Below, piece after piece: positions 8,062-15,872 of a stretch of 43,800 nt of DNA (positions are counted from its first letter, which is position 1; each line of letters opens with the position of its first letter). The position numbers and the translations under genes are program-made. The stretch lies in the NCBI GenBank assembly GCA_003520745.1, contig DOUE01000026.1:32036-75835 (forward strand). The letters are read 5' to 3'. This stretch comes from Erysipelotrichaceae bacterium. Lineage in GTDB: Bacteria > Bacillota_I > Bacilli_A > Erysipelotrichales > Erysipelotrichaceae. A model generated the notes under the pieces. That model worked only from the letters and a program-made list of their open reading frames with translations. It did no database searches and was not told where the DNA came from.

Positions 8062-9435
8062 CTACTTTGCGACGTAGGTTACGCCGGCCGCTTCCAATTC
8101 GGCGATTTTCGCGCTGAATTGCGGGAGGTAGTTCTTGTTTGCGACCAACATTTCGTTGAGCAGATCGCGTGCGATCGCACCCGAGGGGATCAAAGGATTG
8201 ACGGTGAACGCTTGGAGTGCTTTCCCGTAATCGCCGGTTACCGCCGCGTCGATGACGACTTCTTCCATCGCCTTTTGAACCTGCAGGATACCGCGGGTCG
8301 CCGGCGGGAAGGAGCCCCAGTTCAGCGCTTCGGCGCCGTGGGATGTGATCAATGCGGAGACTTCGACGACGCAATCGTAGGGCAAATCGGAGATCGCACC
8401 GTTGTTTTGGGTACTGACCACCATCTGGGTACGCTTGTCGTTGACGATCGAGGCGACGACTTCACAAGCCGCGTCGGAGTAATGGGTTCCACCACGTTTG
8501 GTCAACTGTTCCGGCTTGTAGTTGAGGGCCGGGTCTTTGTACAACTCGAACAATTCCGCTTCGGTTCTCTTCACGACTTCGGCACGCGTTTTTCCTTCGG
8601 CATATTCAGCCATTTCGCTCTTCAGCATGTCGTTGGTGATGTAGTAGTAACGGTGGTAGGAACACGGCAGCAAGCCCGTATCCCTGACTTGTTCGAAGTT
8701 GAACGCCAAGTCGCGGACGTTCTTGACCCCGGCGTATTTGCCTTTGTTTTCAGGTTTGTAGACCTCGTCGATGATGTGGGCGGTGACTTCGTTGCCGTCC
8801 TTATCCCAAACGCGGTGCCAATGGAAATGGTTCAACCCGGCGAATTTCGTAAACAGTTCTTCCGAATCCTCGGCGACGCCCATGACGGCGTTGGCCATTT
8901 TAACCAAGCCGATCGGAACGTTACACAACCCGATGGTCTTCTTCCAACCGCCGACCTTGATGGCGGCTTCGGTCACCATGCCCGAGGGATTGGTGAAGTT
9001 GACCAACCACGCGTTGGGGCAAAGCTCTTTCATATCCTTGATGATGGCCAGGATGACGGGGATCGTACGGAAGGCTTTGAAGATTCCGCCGGCTCCGTTG
9101 GTTTCTTGTCCGATCAAGCCATGGCTTAAAGGAATTCTTTCATCGCGGATCCGTGCATCCAATAATCCGACACGGAATTGGGTCGTAACGAAATCCGCGT
9201 CTTTCAGCGCTTCGCGGCGATCCAAGGTAAGATGGACTTCCCAAGGCAATCCTGCGGCTTCGACCATGCGTTTGGCCATCGCTCCGACGATTTCCAATTT
9301 TTCCCTGCCTTCTTCGATGTCGACCAACCAGATTTCCTTGATGTTGAGTTGTGCCTGACGATTGATGAATCCTTCGATGAGTTCCGGCGTGTAGCTGCTT
9401 CCCCCGCCGATGGTAACGATCTTGATTTGTTTCAT
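8062..9435 (-). CDS. 6-phospho-beta-glucosidase, GH4 family (NAD+/Mn2+ dependent)
   Basis: 457 residues. The N-terminal Rossmann loop is TIGGGSSYTPELI (residues 8-20). NFTNPSGMVTEA (146-156) is typical of GH4. The metal ligands are Cys171 in GLCNVPIG and His203 in GLNHFHW. GH4 enzymes cleave glycosides by a redox, elimination and addition route, unlike the retaining GH1 enzyme nearby. The CelF/LicH branch acts on 6-phospho-beta-glucosides, which matches the context. The start follows AAAAGGAGAACAAA. It is transcribed alone, between a cre-like site upstream and a terminator downstream. Two mechanistically different enzymes for the same bond suggests different substrates, for example cellobiose-6-P and aryl or other beta-linked glucosides. 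Confidence 0.94.
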   Translation of the reverse strand: MKQIKIVTIGGGSSYTPELIEGFINRQAQLNIKEIWLVDIEEGREKLEIVGAMAKRMVEAAGLPWEVHLTLDRREALKDADFVTTQFRVGLLDARIRDERIPLSHGLIGQETNGAGGIFKAFRTIPVILAIIKDMKELCPNAWLVNFTNPSGMVTEAAIKVGGWKKTIGLCNVPIGLVKMANAVMGVAEDSEELFTKFAGLNHFHWHRVWDKDGNEVTAHIIDEVYKPENKGKYAGVKNVRDLAFNFEQVRDTGLLPCSYHRYYYITNDMLKSEMAEYAEGKTRAEVVKRTEAELFELYKDPALNYKPEQLTKRGGTHYSDAACEVVASIVNDKRTQMVVSTQNNGAISDLPYDCVVEVSALITSHGAEALNWGSFPPATRGILQVQKAMEEVVIDAAVTGDYGKALQAFTVNPLIPSGAIARDLLNEMLVANKNYLPQFSAKIAELEAAGVTYVAK

Positions 9436-9553
9436 TTTGTTCTCCTTTTAAATTTCGGAACCCTAACCGCCGGTTCCGTACGTTATCATTATGTCAAAAA
9501 AATTCCGTATTACCATACTTGACCGATGTTTAGAAACGTCTTTTCAGGTAAAG

Positions 9554-9568
9554 TTGAAATCGTTTCCA
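9554..9568. promoter_or_regulatory. cre-like CcpA site upstream of GH4 gene
   Basis: TTGAAATCGTTTCCA fits the cre pattern WTGNAARCGNWWWCA with two mismatches and is near-palindromic around the central CG. It lies about 120 bases before the GH4 start and just beyond the end of the HAD gene. It would mediate carbon catabolite control of the glucosidase. Confidence 0.5.
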
Positions 9569-9583
9569 TTTCATTGGAATTAT

Positions 9584-10396
9584 CTACCACGATTCCCCCA
9601 ATAAGTCGAAAACGAGTCTCGCGACGCCGTTGTCGTCATGATGTTTCGCAATGACTTTGGCGACGCTAAGGACATCCGGCGTCGCATTGGCCATCGCGAC
9701 ACCCAATCCCGCGTCCCTGACCATTTCCACATCGTTCCCCGTATCCCCGAAGGCGACGACGTTTTCCATCGATAACCCATGGTTATCGCAGAAGGCTTGG
9801 ACGGCCGCGCTTTTCGATACCCTTGGGTCCATGAACTCGAACAGATCTTTCTGCGAACGGAACGCACGGTAATGCGGACTGGGATTCTCCGCGTGGAATC
9901 TCTCCATCTGCGTGATGACATCGAAATCCGCCGCCAGGATCACTTTTTCGATCGGGCGGTTAACCAATTCGACCAAGTCGCCGAAGACCACGGTCATGTT
10001 GTTTTTGGCGACCAGCCGTTTCACGAAGTCGTCGTGTTTGGTCGCGACGAAGTGATCCTCCATATAGGCCGTCGGATTGGCATCGAAATGCTTGTAGGTT
10101 TCGACGATCTCACCGATCAGCGACGGGTCGAAATATCCGATGTGGTCTTCTTTTCCGTGGATGAAATCGAAACTGTGGTTCCCGTTGGAACAGAACAAAG
10201 CGGAGACCAGATTCTCGATCCCCCACTCGTTGAGTTTCGGATTCACGGTGAAGAACGGTCGTCCGGTCGCGATCGCAAACGGAATCCCCCTTCTCTTTAA
10301 TTCAACCAACATTTTTTTCGTAGCGTCCGAGATCTTCCCTTTGGCGTCCAATAAGGTACCGTCGAGATCCGCGACGATCAGATCGATTTTTTCCAT
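9584..10396 (-). CDS. Cof-type HAD-IIB family phosphatase
   Basis: 270 residues from the ATG at 10396, which follows AAAGAGGTACGA; a longer upstream reading is not supported. Motif I is VADLDGTLLD (Asp10 and Asp12). Motif III/IV is VVAFGDTGNDVEM near residue 215. The C2B cap between them defines the Cof/YidA group. These cytoplasmic enzymes dephosphorylate sugar phosphates and other small phosphoesters with broad specificity. Its position beside the 6-phospho-glucosidase genes fits sugar-phosphate detoxification (inference). No clear terminator follows it, so read-through into the GH4 promoter region is possible. Confidence 0.92.
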   Translation of the reverse strand: MEKIDLIVADLDGTLLDAKGKISDATKKMLVELKRRGIPFAIATGRPFFTVNPKLNEWGIENLVSALFCSNGNHSFDFIHGKEDHIGYFDPSLIGEIVETYKHFDANPTAYMEDHFVATKHDDFVKRLVAKNNMTVVFGDLVELVNRPIEKVILAADFDVITQMERFHAENPSPHYRAFRSQKDLFEFMDPRVSKSAAVQAFCDNHGLSMENVVAFGDTGNDVEMVRDAGLGVAMANATPDVLSVAKVIAKHHDDNGVARLVFDLLGESW

Positions 10397-10530
10397 TCGT
10401 ACCTCTTTCCAGTATGGTTCCACGTTACTATAGCACAATGAAAACAGAGAGAATCTTCGTTTGACACACTTGGCAATCCGTTTCGCATTCATTGCGGATC
10501 ATCCCTGTTTATCGGAATATCCTTCCAAAT

Positions 10531-10554
10531 GAAAACGGACTTTTTCAAGTCCGT
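10531..10554 (-). terminator. Terminator of FCD-domain gene
   Basis: ACGGACTT (10535-10542) pairs with AAGTCCGT (10547-10554). TTTTCATTT follows on the minus strand. Confidence 0.8.
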
Positions 10555-10580
10555 CGTCATCTTGCTTATTATTTTTCTTA

Positions 10581-11024
10581 CTATTGTTTGATTTCGTAGA
10601 TGTGGTCGACACAATCCGCCATGACATGCAGGACGTGTTGTTTCGCGACCAATTCACTGCGGTTGGCATCCGCGTCTTTCAACGCTTCGACGATGGCTTT
10701 GTGTTCATCGTTGATCCGCAGACGATCTTCCTGGGTGGTCGCGACGTTTTCCAGAGGAATCCGATTCCAAAGGATTTCGACCAGTTCGGCATGCGTGGTG
10801 GCATCCGAAAGTCTGAACAATTCTTTGTGGAACTTCACATTGATTTCGAGGAATTCAGGACCGGATTTACAATGATCCATCAATTTTACATACTCTTCGA
10901 GTTTCTGGGTATCCGGTTTCGTCAGTGCCGCGCGGAACGCCGCATTCCCTTCCAGAACGGAACGCACTTCAAACGATTCGATGATTTTGTCGACACCGAG
11001 ATCAAGCTGCAGTTTATTTTCCAT
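10581..11024 (-). CDS. Stand-alone FCD (FadR C-terminal) ligand-binding domain protein
   Basis: 147 residues matching only the FCD effector domain of the FadR/GntR class. The opening helix FEVRSVLEGNAAFRAA, the metal/ligand region FHKELFRLSDATTHAELVEILW (His near residue 66) and the closing EHKAIVEALKDADANRSELV helix are all present. The winged helix-turn-helix that normally precedes it is missing. The ATG has a strong ribosome site (GGAGGACTGATT) and a promoter with -10 TATAAT just upstream, so this is a genuine short gene and not a window or frame artefact. It could be a ligand-responsive partner of another regulator or a sensor with a new job. A perfect cre overlaps its promoter. Confidence 0.85.
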   Translation of the reverse strand: MENKLQLDLGVDKIIESFEVRSVLEGNAAFRAALTKPDTQKLEEYVKLMDHCKSGPEFLEINVKFHKELFRLSDATTHAELVEILWNRIPLENVATTQEDRLRINDEHKAIVEALKDADANRSELVAKQHVLHVMADCVDHIYEIKQ

Positions 11025-11045
11025 AATCAGTCCTCCGTCAAACTT

Positions 11046-11051
11046 ATTATA
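11046..11051 (-). promoter_or_regulatory. -10 element of FCD gene promoter
   Basis: TATAAT on the minus strand, 22 bases before the start codon. The -35 is poor at 17-base spacing; a TTGATA lies 21 bases away at 11073-11078 and overlaps the cre site. Confidence 0.5.
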
Positions 11052-11062
11052 TCACTTCACAA

Positions 11063-11077
11063 ATGAAAGCGGTATCA
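11063..11077. promoter_or_regulatory. Perfect-consensus cre (CcpA) site
   Basis: ATGAAAGCGGTATCA meets every position of WTGNAARCGNWWWCA. It lies 12 bases upstream of the -10 of the FCD gene, over the -35 region, the position expected for CcpA repression. Confidence 0.65.
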
Positions 11078-11230
11078 ACATTTTTTAGTGAAAATGCCGT
11101 ATTCTACGTCATCATCCGTGTTTCTATCCCTTCGTTTCCAGAAATCTTGCATACTGTCACGTCGAATACGTCGGGAACGACATCGATTTTCCACCCTTGT
11201 TTTCATCTCTTCGACCTTGTTTAATCACGA

Positions 11231-11252
11231 AAAAGGCGGCGATGACGCCGCC
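11231..11252 (-). terminator. Terminator of hsp20
   Basis: GGCGGCG (11235-11241) pairs with CGCCGCC (11246-11252) around a four-base loop. A T-run follows on the minus strand. Confidence 0.85.
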
Positions 11253-11260
11253 CTTTAGGG

Positions 11261-11662
11261 TTACTTGACTTCGATCCGTTTCGTTTCTTCCAGAATGTGG
11301 TCCCTTGAAGGAAGGGTGACCTTGAGAACACCGTCATCGAATTTCGCATCGATCTTCGCCGGGTCGATGTTGGTGAACCGGATTTGCTTCACATAGGAAG
11401 CCATGGAGCGGGAACGATAGACATACTTCTTGTTTTCTTCATTGGACTCTTCTTTATGTTGCGCACGGATCGTGAGTAGGTCGTTTTCATACTGCAGTTC
11501 GATCTCTTCCTTTTTGAATCCGGGAAGGTCGGCTTCGACGACATAGTTGTCGTTTTCCTGATACACATCCAGATGCGATCCCAAAGTGCGCGGATAGAAG
11601 AAGTCGTCATTGAAGAAGTCTTCAAGCAACGAATTCGGACGTCGGATTAAACTGTTTCTCAT
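11261..11662 (-). CDS. Hsp20/alpha-crystallin small heat-shock protein
   Basis: 133 residues. The short N-terminal arm (NSLLEDFFNDDFFYPR) is followed by the alpha-crystallin domain from ~residue 28 (DVYQENDNYVVEADLPGFKKEEIEL). It contains the conserved A-x-x-x-x-G-V-L-like core (DAKFDDGVLKVTLP, residues 105-118) and ends in a short tail with IEVK, the IxI-like motif that mediates oligomer contacts. Such proteins hold unfolding proteins in the cytoplasm for refolding by DnaK and ClpB. The start follows AAAGGAGGAAATCGT. Transcription is from a sigma-A promoter overlapped by a CIRCE operator, so HrcA control is expected. Confidence 0.96.
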   Translation of the reverse strand: MRNSLIRRPNSLLEDFFNDDFFYPRTLGSHLDVYQENDNYVVEADLPGFKKEEIELQYENDLLTIRAQHKEESNEENKKYVYRSRSMASYVKQIRFTNIDPAKIDAKFDDGVLKVTLPSRDHILEETKRIEVK

Positions 11663-11705
11663 ACGATTTCCTCCTTTTCTGCGGGAGATTTCTCTCCCTA
11701 ATCCT

Positions 11706-11733
11706 AATATAGCATATTTTTTAGCACTGTCAA
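11706..11733 (-). promoter_or_regulatory. Promoter of hsp20
   Basis: On the minus strand, -35 TTGACA (11728-11733), a 16-base spacer and -10 TATATT (11706-11711). The -35 lies inside the CIRCE element. Confidence 0.8.
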
Positions 11734-11747
11734 GTGGTGAGTGCTAA
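11721..11747. promoter_or_regulatory. CIRCE operator (HrcA-binding inverted repeat)
   Basis: TTAGCACTG - 9 bases - GAGTGCTAA. This matches the CIRCE consensus TTAGCACTC-N9-GAGTGCTAA with one mismatch and overlaps the hsp20 -35 box. HrcA bound here would block the promoter under non-stress conditions. Confidence 0.93.
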
Positions 11748-11751
11748 AAAG

Positions 11752-11767
11752 AAAAACCCTCTCGGGT
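11752..11767 (-). terminator. Short terminator of nitroreductase gene
   Basis: ACCC (11756-11759) and GGGT (11764-11767) form a four-pair stem, with a GAGA loop on the minus strand, followed by TTTTTC. The stem is short, so efficiency is uncertain. Confidence 0.55.
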
Positions 11768-11770
11768 CGT

Positions 11771-12361
11771 TCATTTTTTCAGGATCATCCGATCTTCGAC
11801 GGGCTGCGAAATCTTGGTTTTCGCGATGTCGACCGCCGATCCGAAAGGCATCTGGGCGATGAGTTTCCATTGTGCCGGGAGCTGGAATGCGTCTTGGGTC
11901 ACTTGGTCGATCAGAGGGTTATAGTGTTGAAGCGATGCGCCAAGCCCGAGTTGCGTGAGTCCCAGCCAGGTGGCGTATTGCAGCATCGCGTTGGATTCAT
12001 ACGCCCAAAGCTGTGCGCTTTCCCCATAAAGAGGGAACCGCTCTTCCATCTGTTTCGTCACATCCGTGTCGTCGTAGAACAGGAAGGTCCCCTGCCCGTT
12101 CTTCAAGCCTTGGATCTTGGCCTGGGTTCTTGGGAACTTTTCTTCGGGGACTTCATAGCGAAGACGTTCCAAAACAAGATCCCAGAAGGTATCATGCTTT
12201 TCCCCAAGCAGTAGAACGATGCGTTGGCTTTGGGAATGAAACGCACTGGGCGTGGTCGAGAGTAAATCTTTCGTCAATTGAATCAACGTCTGGTCCGAAA
12301 TCGTGGACTTGGCGTATTCATAATGGCTTCTGCGTTGTTGGATGAGTGTATTGAAATCCAT
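11771..12361 (-). CDS. Nitroreductase-family oxidoreductase (YdgI/Frm2-like)
   Basis: 196 residues, typical of the short nitroreductase branch that includes yeast Frm2/Hbn1 and bacterial YdgI. The FMN phosphate-binding start is QQRRSHYEYA (residues 8-17, Arg-Arg-Ser). TPSAFHSQSQRIVLLLG (36-52) and LGLTQLGLGASLQHYN (133-148) are the typical cofactor and substrate loops. It probably reduces nitro or quinone compounds with NAD(P)H in the cytoplasm. The start follows GTGAGGTTACC. It is 53 bases after glpP and may be the last gene of the two-component operon. Confidence 0.88.
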   Translation of the reverse strand: MDFNTLIQQRRSHYEYAKSTISDQTLIQLTKDLLSTTPSAFHSQSQRIVLLLGEKHDTFWDLVLERLRYEVPEEKFPRTQAKIQGLKNGQGTFLFYDDTDVTKQMEERFPLYGESAQLWAYESNAMLQYATWLGLTQLGLGASLQHYNPLIDQVTQDAFQLPAQWKLIAQMPFGSAVDIAKTKISQPVEDRMILKK

Positions 12362-12414
12362 GGTAACCTCACGTTCCTGTTCATTTTAATGCAGAAGAGG
12401 ATGCATTTCAAAAC

Positions 12415-12978
12415 TTATGACTGCTTCATTTTTACGCAAAGGGCAAGATCGCTGACCGTGATCCGTTTCGCCCCGCTTTCAAGGATGGTTTTCGCGATGT
12501 CCTCGTTCTTCACCAGCCCCCCCGCCCAAAGTTCCACCGAGGTCTTTTCGCGGATCATCTCAAACAAAGGATACGTCAACGCCGGCATGACTTCCATCGC
12601 ATCGGGATTGGTTTCGTTGACCGAGGCCAAACCCCGGGTCAAGGACTTACTGTCGATCAGGAAAACGCGCTGGATCGCAAAGGCATGGTTCTTCTTCGCC
12701 GTCTCGATGATCTTGGGCTTGGAGGAAATGATCCCGTCGACACGAAGTTGCTGTGTCAGGATCTGCGCTCCGAACTCATCGTTGGATATCCCGTGGATCA
12801 ATTCGATATGGACCAAGCCGAAGCGTTGGTTTTCATGCAGGATGCGTACGACTTCTTTAAGAAGACTATAATGCATGTCCTGGAGTAAACAGAGCGATAG
12901 AGGGGTCTCAAGAAACAATTCGACTTGCTTCATGGTCGTCAATACGGGAATCAAGGGTTGTTCAGGCAGATTCTTCAT
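12415..12978 (-). CDS. glpP: GlpP-type glycerol-3-phosphate-responsive antiterminator
   Basis: 187 residues from the ATG at 12978, preferred over an in-frame TTG four codons earlier because GGAGGTAACC precedes it. A TIM-barrel-like RNA-binding protein with the family hallmarks HIELIHGISNDEFGA (near 60), DGIISSKPKIIETAKK (near 82), QRVFLIDSKSLTRGL and WAGGLVKNEDIAKTI. GlpP lets polymerase read through leader terminators of glycerol genes when glycerol-3-phosphate is high. No glpF, glpK or glpD gene is in this window. It is 15 bases behind the degenerate kinase and so is co-transcribed with a two-component system, an uncommon setting. The function could be conserved or redirected. Confidence 0.88.
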   Translation of the reverse strand: MKNLPEQPLIPVLTTMKQVELFLETPLSLCLLQDMHYSLLKEVVRILHENQRFGLVHIELIHGISNDEFGAQILTQQLRVDGIISSKPKIIETAKKNHAFAIQRVFLIDSKSLTRGLASVNETNPDAMEVMPALTYPLFEMIREKTSVELWAGGLVKNEDIAKTILESGAKRITVSDLALCVKMKQS

Positions 12979-12993
12979 GGTTACCTCCAAAGG

Positions 12994-14601
12994 TTAGGGT
13001 TCAAGCACGGCATAGATGATGCATCCGTCATCCGAGTTCATGATGTTCAAACCGGCGGTTTTCTTGGAACCTCGATAGAAGACATTGCGTTCGAACTCCG
13101 AAATGACGTTGTCTTCGATCTTACGTGAACAGCGAAGTCCGGTGACGAGGATCGGACGTCCCGCTTCTTTGCGCAAAACGATGTCCGCCGCATGGCACTG
13201 CGGTTGCATCGATGCGAAGTCCAGAATCTGACGGACGGCCAGGTAGATCGCGGACGCTTGGGCGAAAGTCAACACCGTCAAGTCGGGTGATGGCGTGATT
13301 TTGATCTCCAACCGTTGCGGATCATAAAGCGTGACACAGGTATCGATCAATCGGCCGATGTCCATGATTTCTTCCGCCTGCGAACGAAGTTCCTTCACGA
13401 TCCTCCTCAGCATCATCAAAGTCCCCTGCAAATCCGCCTTCACCTCGTCCAAGGTCTCATCCGATCTTTCTTTAGTCAATCGGTCGAGGGCGTGTTGGTA
13501 ACTCGCGACCAGATCCTGTTGGATGGCATCGAACACTTCCTGCCGGTTGGTTTCCTGGATCAACTTCTCCTGGATCACCATGTCCTCCAACAATTGGTCG
13601 TTCAACTCATCCAGTTTCCGGACTTTCTCTTCGCTCTCGAGGATGCTTTTACGCAACGATGTCACATCGTTGAAATAAACCGCCGTCGCATAGTTCTTCC
13701 CTTCATTGTATAACTCTTCCTGGATCGCTTGGTAATACCGGTTCTTGATGAGAAGGATCGGTTCGTTGTGCTGTCTCAAGTGGAGTTTTTCCAAAAGATT
13801 GAAATCGGTGTGGGGATAGATGTCGTCGCGGTAGGCGATGTTGAAACCGAGACGCCGGCCTTTCATATCGAAGATGGCGATCGGATAGTCGATGTTGTTG
13901 ATCATGTTGGAAAGATGGACGGAATAGAAGAAGCGAAGACGAGGCAGGATCATCGTGAAATACAAACCGATCGTCCATAGCGGGACAAAGAGGGAGAAGG
14001 TATCCACGTTGGTCGACACCATGTTGAAACCGATCAGATAGGCGACCAAGGAAGGCACGGTCGAACCGAGGAAACTGAGGATGAAGTAGAGATTCCTGTG
14101 TTTCGAAAGGCGATAAAAACGATCCATGTTCATCAACATGATCAGGACGAACGTGAAATAGTAAATCATGTTGACCAAAACGCTGAACGTGTAGAAGCGC
14201 GATGTGGTCGTCAAGGCGAGAAAGAAGTTGTCGTAAAGCAGATAACTCGTATCCGCGAGATTCAATGCGACATAGAAAAGCATCGGAGGAAAGAAGACCA
14301 TCCAGAGGTCCGCTCGCTTCACCACATAGGTTTCATCGATGGAAAGCGCGACCATCAATAACGCGGAAGGAATGAAAACCATGGTGTAGCGCATCATTTT
14401 CAAGAGGATGTAGGCTTCCGCCGTTTCCGGAATCCCGTTGAAAAGCGCCGAGACATGCCAGACCAATTCAAGAATATGAAGCAGGATCGCGAACTTGATA
14501 AAGTTGGTTTTCTTAACATAAGACTGAAGCCGCACGATGATTTGGATCAGGAAGACCGCATTGAGCGGAACGACCAGGATCCACAAGTTTTGAAGGTTCA
14601 T
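12994..14601 (-). CDS. 7TM-type membrane sensor with degenerate histidine-kinase-like region
   Basis: 535 residues. About seven hydrophobic segments fill residues 1-225, as in the 7TM sensor module of some histidine kinases. A PAS-like part follows (NIDYPIAIFDMKGRRLGFN, ~240-330), then a long coiled coil (~335-420). The last ~110 residues keep the size of an ATPase domain but not its motifs: no H-box histidine in the helical region (QQDLVASYQHALDR), LAVRQILDFAS where an N-box should hold Asn, and no DxGxG. It starts with an ATGA overlap on the intact kinase gene, so the two are translated together. A pseudokinase that senses a signal and controls the neighbouring kinase is the best inference. 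Confidence 0.75.
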   Translation of the reverse strand: MNLQNLWILVVPLNAVFLIQIIVRLQSYVKKTNFIKFAILLHILELVWHVSALFNGIPETAEAYILLKMMRYTMVFIPSALLMVALSIDETYVVKRADLWMVFFPPMLFYVALNLADTSYLLYDNFFLALTTTSRFYTFSVLVNMIYYFTFVLIMLMNMDRFYRLSKHRNLYFILSFLGSTVPSLVAYLIGFNMVSTNVDTFSLFVPLWTIGLYFTMILPRLRFFYSVHLSNMINNIDYPIAIFDMKGRRLGFNIAYRDDIYPHTDFNLLEKLHLRQHNEPILLIKNRYYQAIQEELYNEGKNYATAVYFNDVTSLRKSILESEEKVRKLDELNDQLLEDMVIQEKLIQETNRQEVFDAIQQDLVASYQHALDRLTKERSDETLDEVKADLQGTLMMLRRIVKELRSQAEEIMDIGRLIDTCVTLYDPQRLEIKITPSPDLTVLTFAQASAIYLAVRQILDFASMQPQCHAADIVLRKEAGRPILVTGLRCSRKIEDNVISEFERNVFYRGSKKTAGLNIMNSDDGCIIYAVLEP

Positions 14602-15869
14602 ACGTCTTCCTCCGTCATCCTGATCAGAGGAAGTAGGCAGGAGAGTTCGAATCCGTCGTTGCCATGATAACTGAACGACCCTTGGTTACGCTCGACCCTG
14701 GCCCGGATCGCTTTCAATCCGTTCCCCTCCTTCACCATTTTACAGCCTTTACCGTTATCTTTGATGATCAGTTCAAGCGTATCAGGATTCTCGCTGACTT
14801 TCAAAGTGACTAAAACCTCACCGGCATTCCCATATTTCACGGTGTTCGAAAACGCTTCTTTGCAGATCGCGTACAAGGTCAAAATACTTTCCTGTTTCAA
14901 TTTGAGCTGTTGGGTCGATACGTTCAAGGTGACATGGATCCCAACCCACTTCAAATAAAGTATATAACTTTCAAGCATTTCTTCGAGATATTTCCCGGTA
15001 ACGGTGTTCTTTCGGTCCTGGGAGAGGGACAGGGTGATGTTTTTCCCTTCTTCCAATAGTCGTTCGATGGAATGATCCGGGATGCTTTCACGCAATTTTT
15101 CGTCATGCATCCGGTCTAGAACCGATACCGCCAACGTCAGGTTATGTCCGATTTCATCGTGGAGTTCGATGGCGATCCGGTTCTTGCTTTTCAACTCGAT
15201 CAACTTCTCAAGCAGGTTCAGTTTATTTTTTAGTAGCAACGAGATCATCGAAAGACGCTGATCCAAAAGATTCAGGCGTTTCAATGCATATTCCTGCTCG
15301 CTGACATCCAGTAAAACCAAGGTCTCCACATGATAACTTTTCATCAGCGTCGAGATCGGATACCGCTTGATCAGATAGGTCTTGCTATCGATGTTTATTT
15401 TCTCCTTCGTTCGCAAATCCATCATCGGCACTTGGTCGAGGATTTCACGAAACGCCGTATTGGAGTCGAACAAGTCGGTATCGTTGAGGATGGCGATCGG
15501 CGTCGTGTTGGAGTAAAACAAGTTTCCGATCGTTTGTTTTTCGGTCGAACGCATGGAAAAATAGATCATCGTGACCATGATGGTCAAGGCGATGGTCACC
15601 ACAAGCAACGACTGGCTGATCGACTCGTGTTCGGAGAAGATGTCCATGACTTCCTTCAGAACCCCTTCGATTTCATAATACCGGGATGTGAAGTCGATAT
15701 AGCGCATTAAAAAAACGAACAAGGCCAGTACGTTCGCGACGGTTTGCTGAATGTAAAGGAACTTAAAATAGAGGGATCGGCTTCTTTCCGTCATCAAGAG
15801 TGAAATGATGACGAAACCCAAACCCAATTCGGCGACGGCGATGACGATATACGGATCGGCCCAAAGCAT
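14598..15869 (-). CDS. Sensor histidine kinase, HisKA_3 (NarL-partner) type
   Basis: 423 residues. Two N-terminal membrane helices (~8-25 and ~38-56) are followed by an extracellular stretch to ~85 and a third helix (~87-104). A PAS-like linker runs over 115-195. The phospho-acceptor motif IAIELHDEIGHN has His237. The ATPase domain has the N-box KEAFSNTVKYGNA (Asn342) and the G-box DNGKG (371-375). It should autophosphorylate and pass phosphate to the adjacent regulator. It lies three bases after that gene and has no strong ribosome site, so it is translationally coupled. The signal is unknown. Confidence 0.93.
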   Translation of the reverse strand: MLWADPYIVIAVAELGLGFVIISLLMTERSRSLYFKFLYIQQTVANVLALFVFLMRYIDFTSRYYEIEGVLKEVMDIFSEHESISQSLLVVTIALTIMVTMIYFSMRSTEKQTIGNLFYSNTTPIAILNDTDLFDSNTAFREILDQVPMMDLRTKEKINIDSKTYLIKRYPISTLMKSYHVETLVLLDVSEQEYALKRLNLLDQRLSMISLLLKNKLNLLEKLIELKSKNRIAIELHDEIGHNLTLAVSVLDRMHDEKLRESIPDHSIERLLEEGKNITLSLSQDRKNTVTGKYLEEMLESYILYLKWVGIHVTLNVSTQQLKLKQESILTLYAICKEAFSNTVKYGNAGEVLVTLKVSENPDTLELIIKDNGKGCKMVKEGNGLKAIRARVERNQGSFSYHGNDGFELSCLLPLIRMTEEDV

Positions 15870-15872
15870 GAG

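Noticed and set aside
8119..9129. 336-codon plus-strand frame opposite the GH4 gene
   Set aside because: Antisense shadow of a well-supported gene.
12979..12990. TTG start of glpP
   Set aside because: The four added codons are the ribosome site itself (GGAGG); the ATG at 12978 is preferred.
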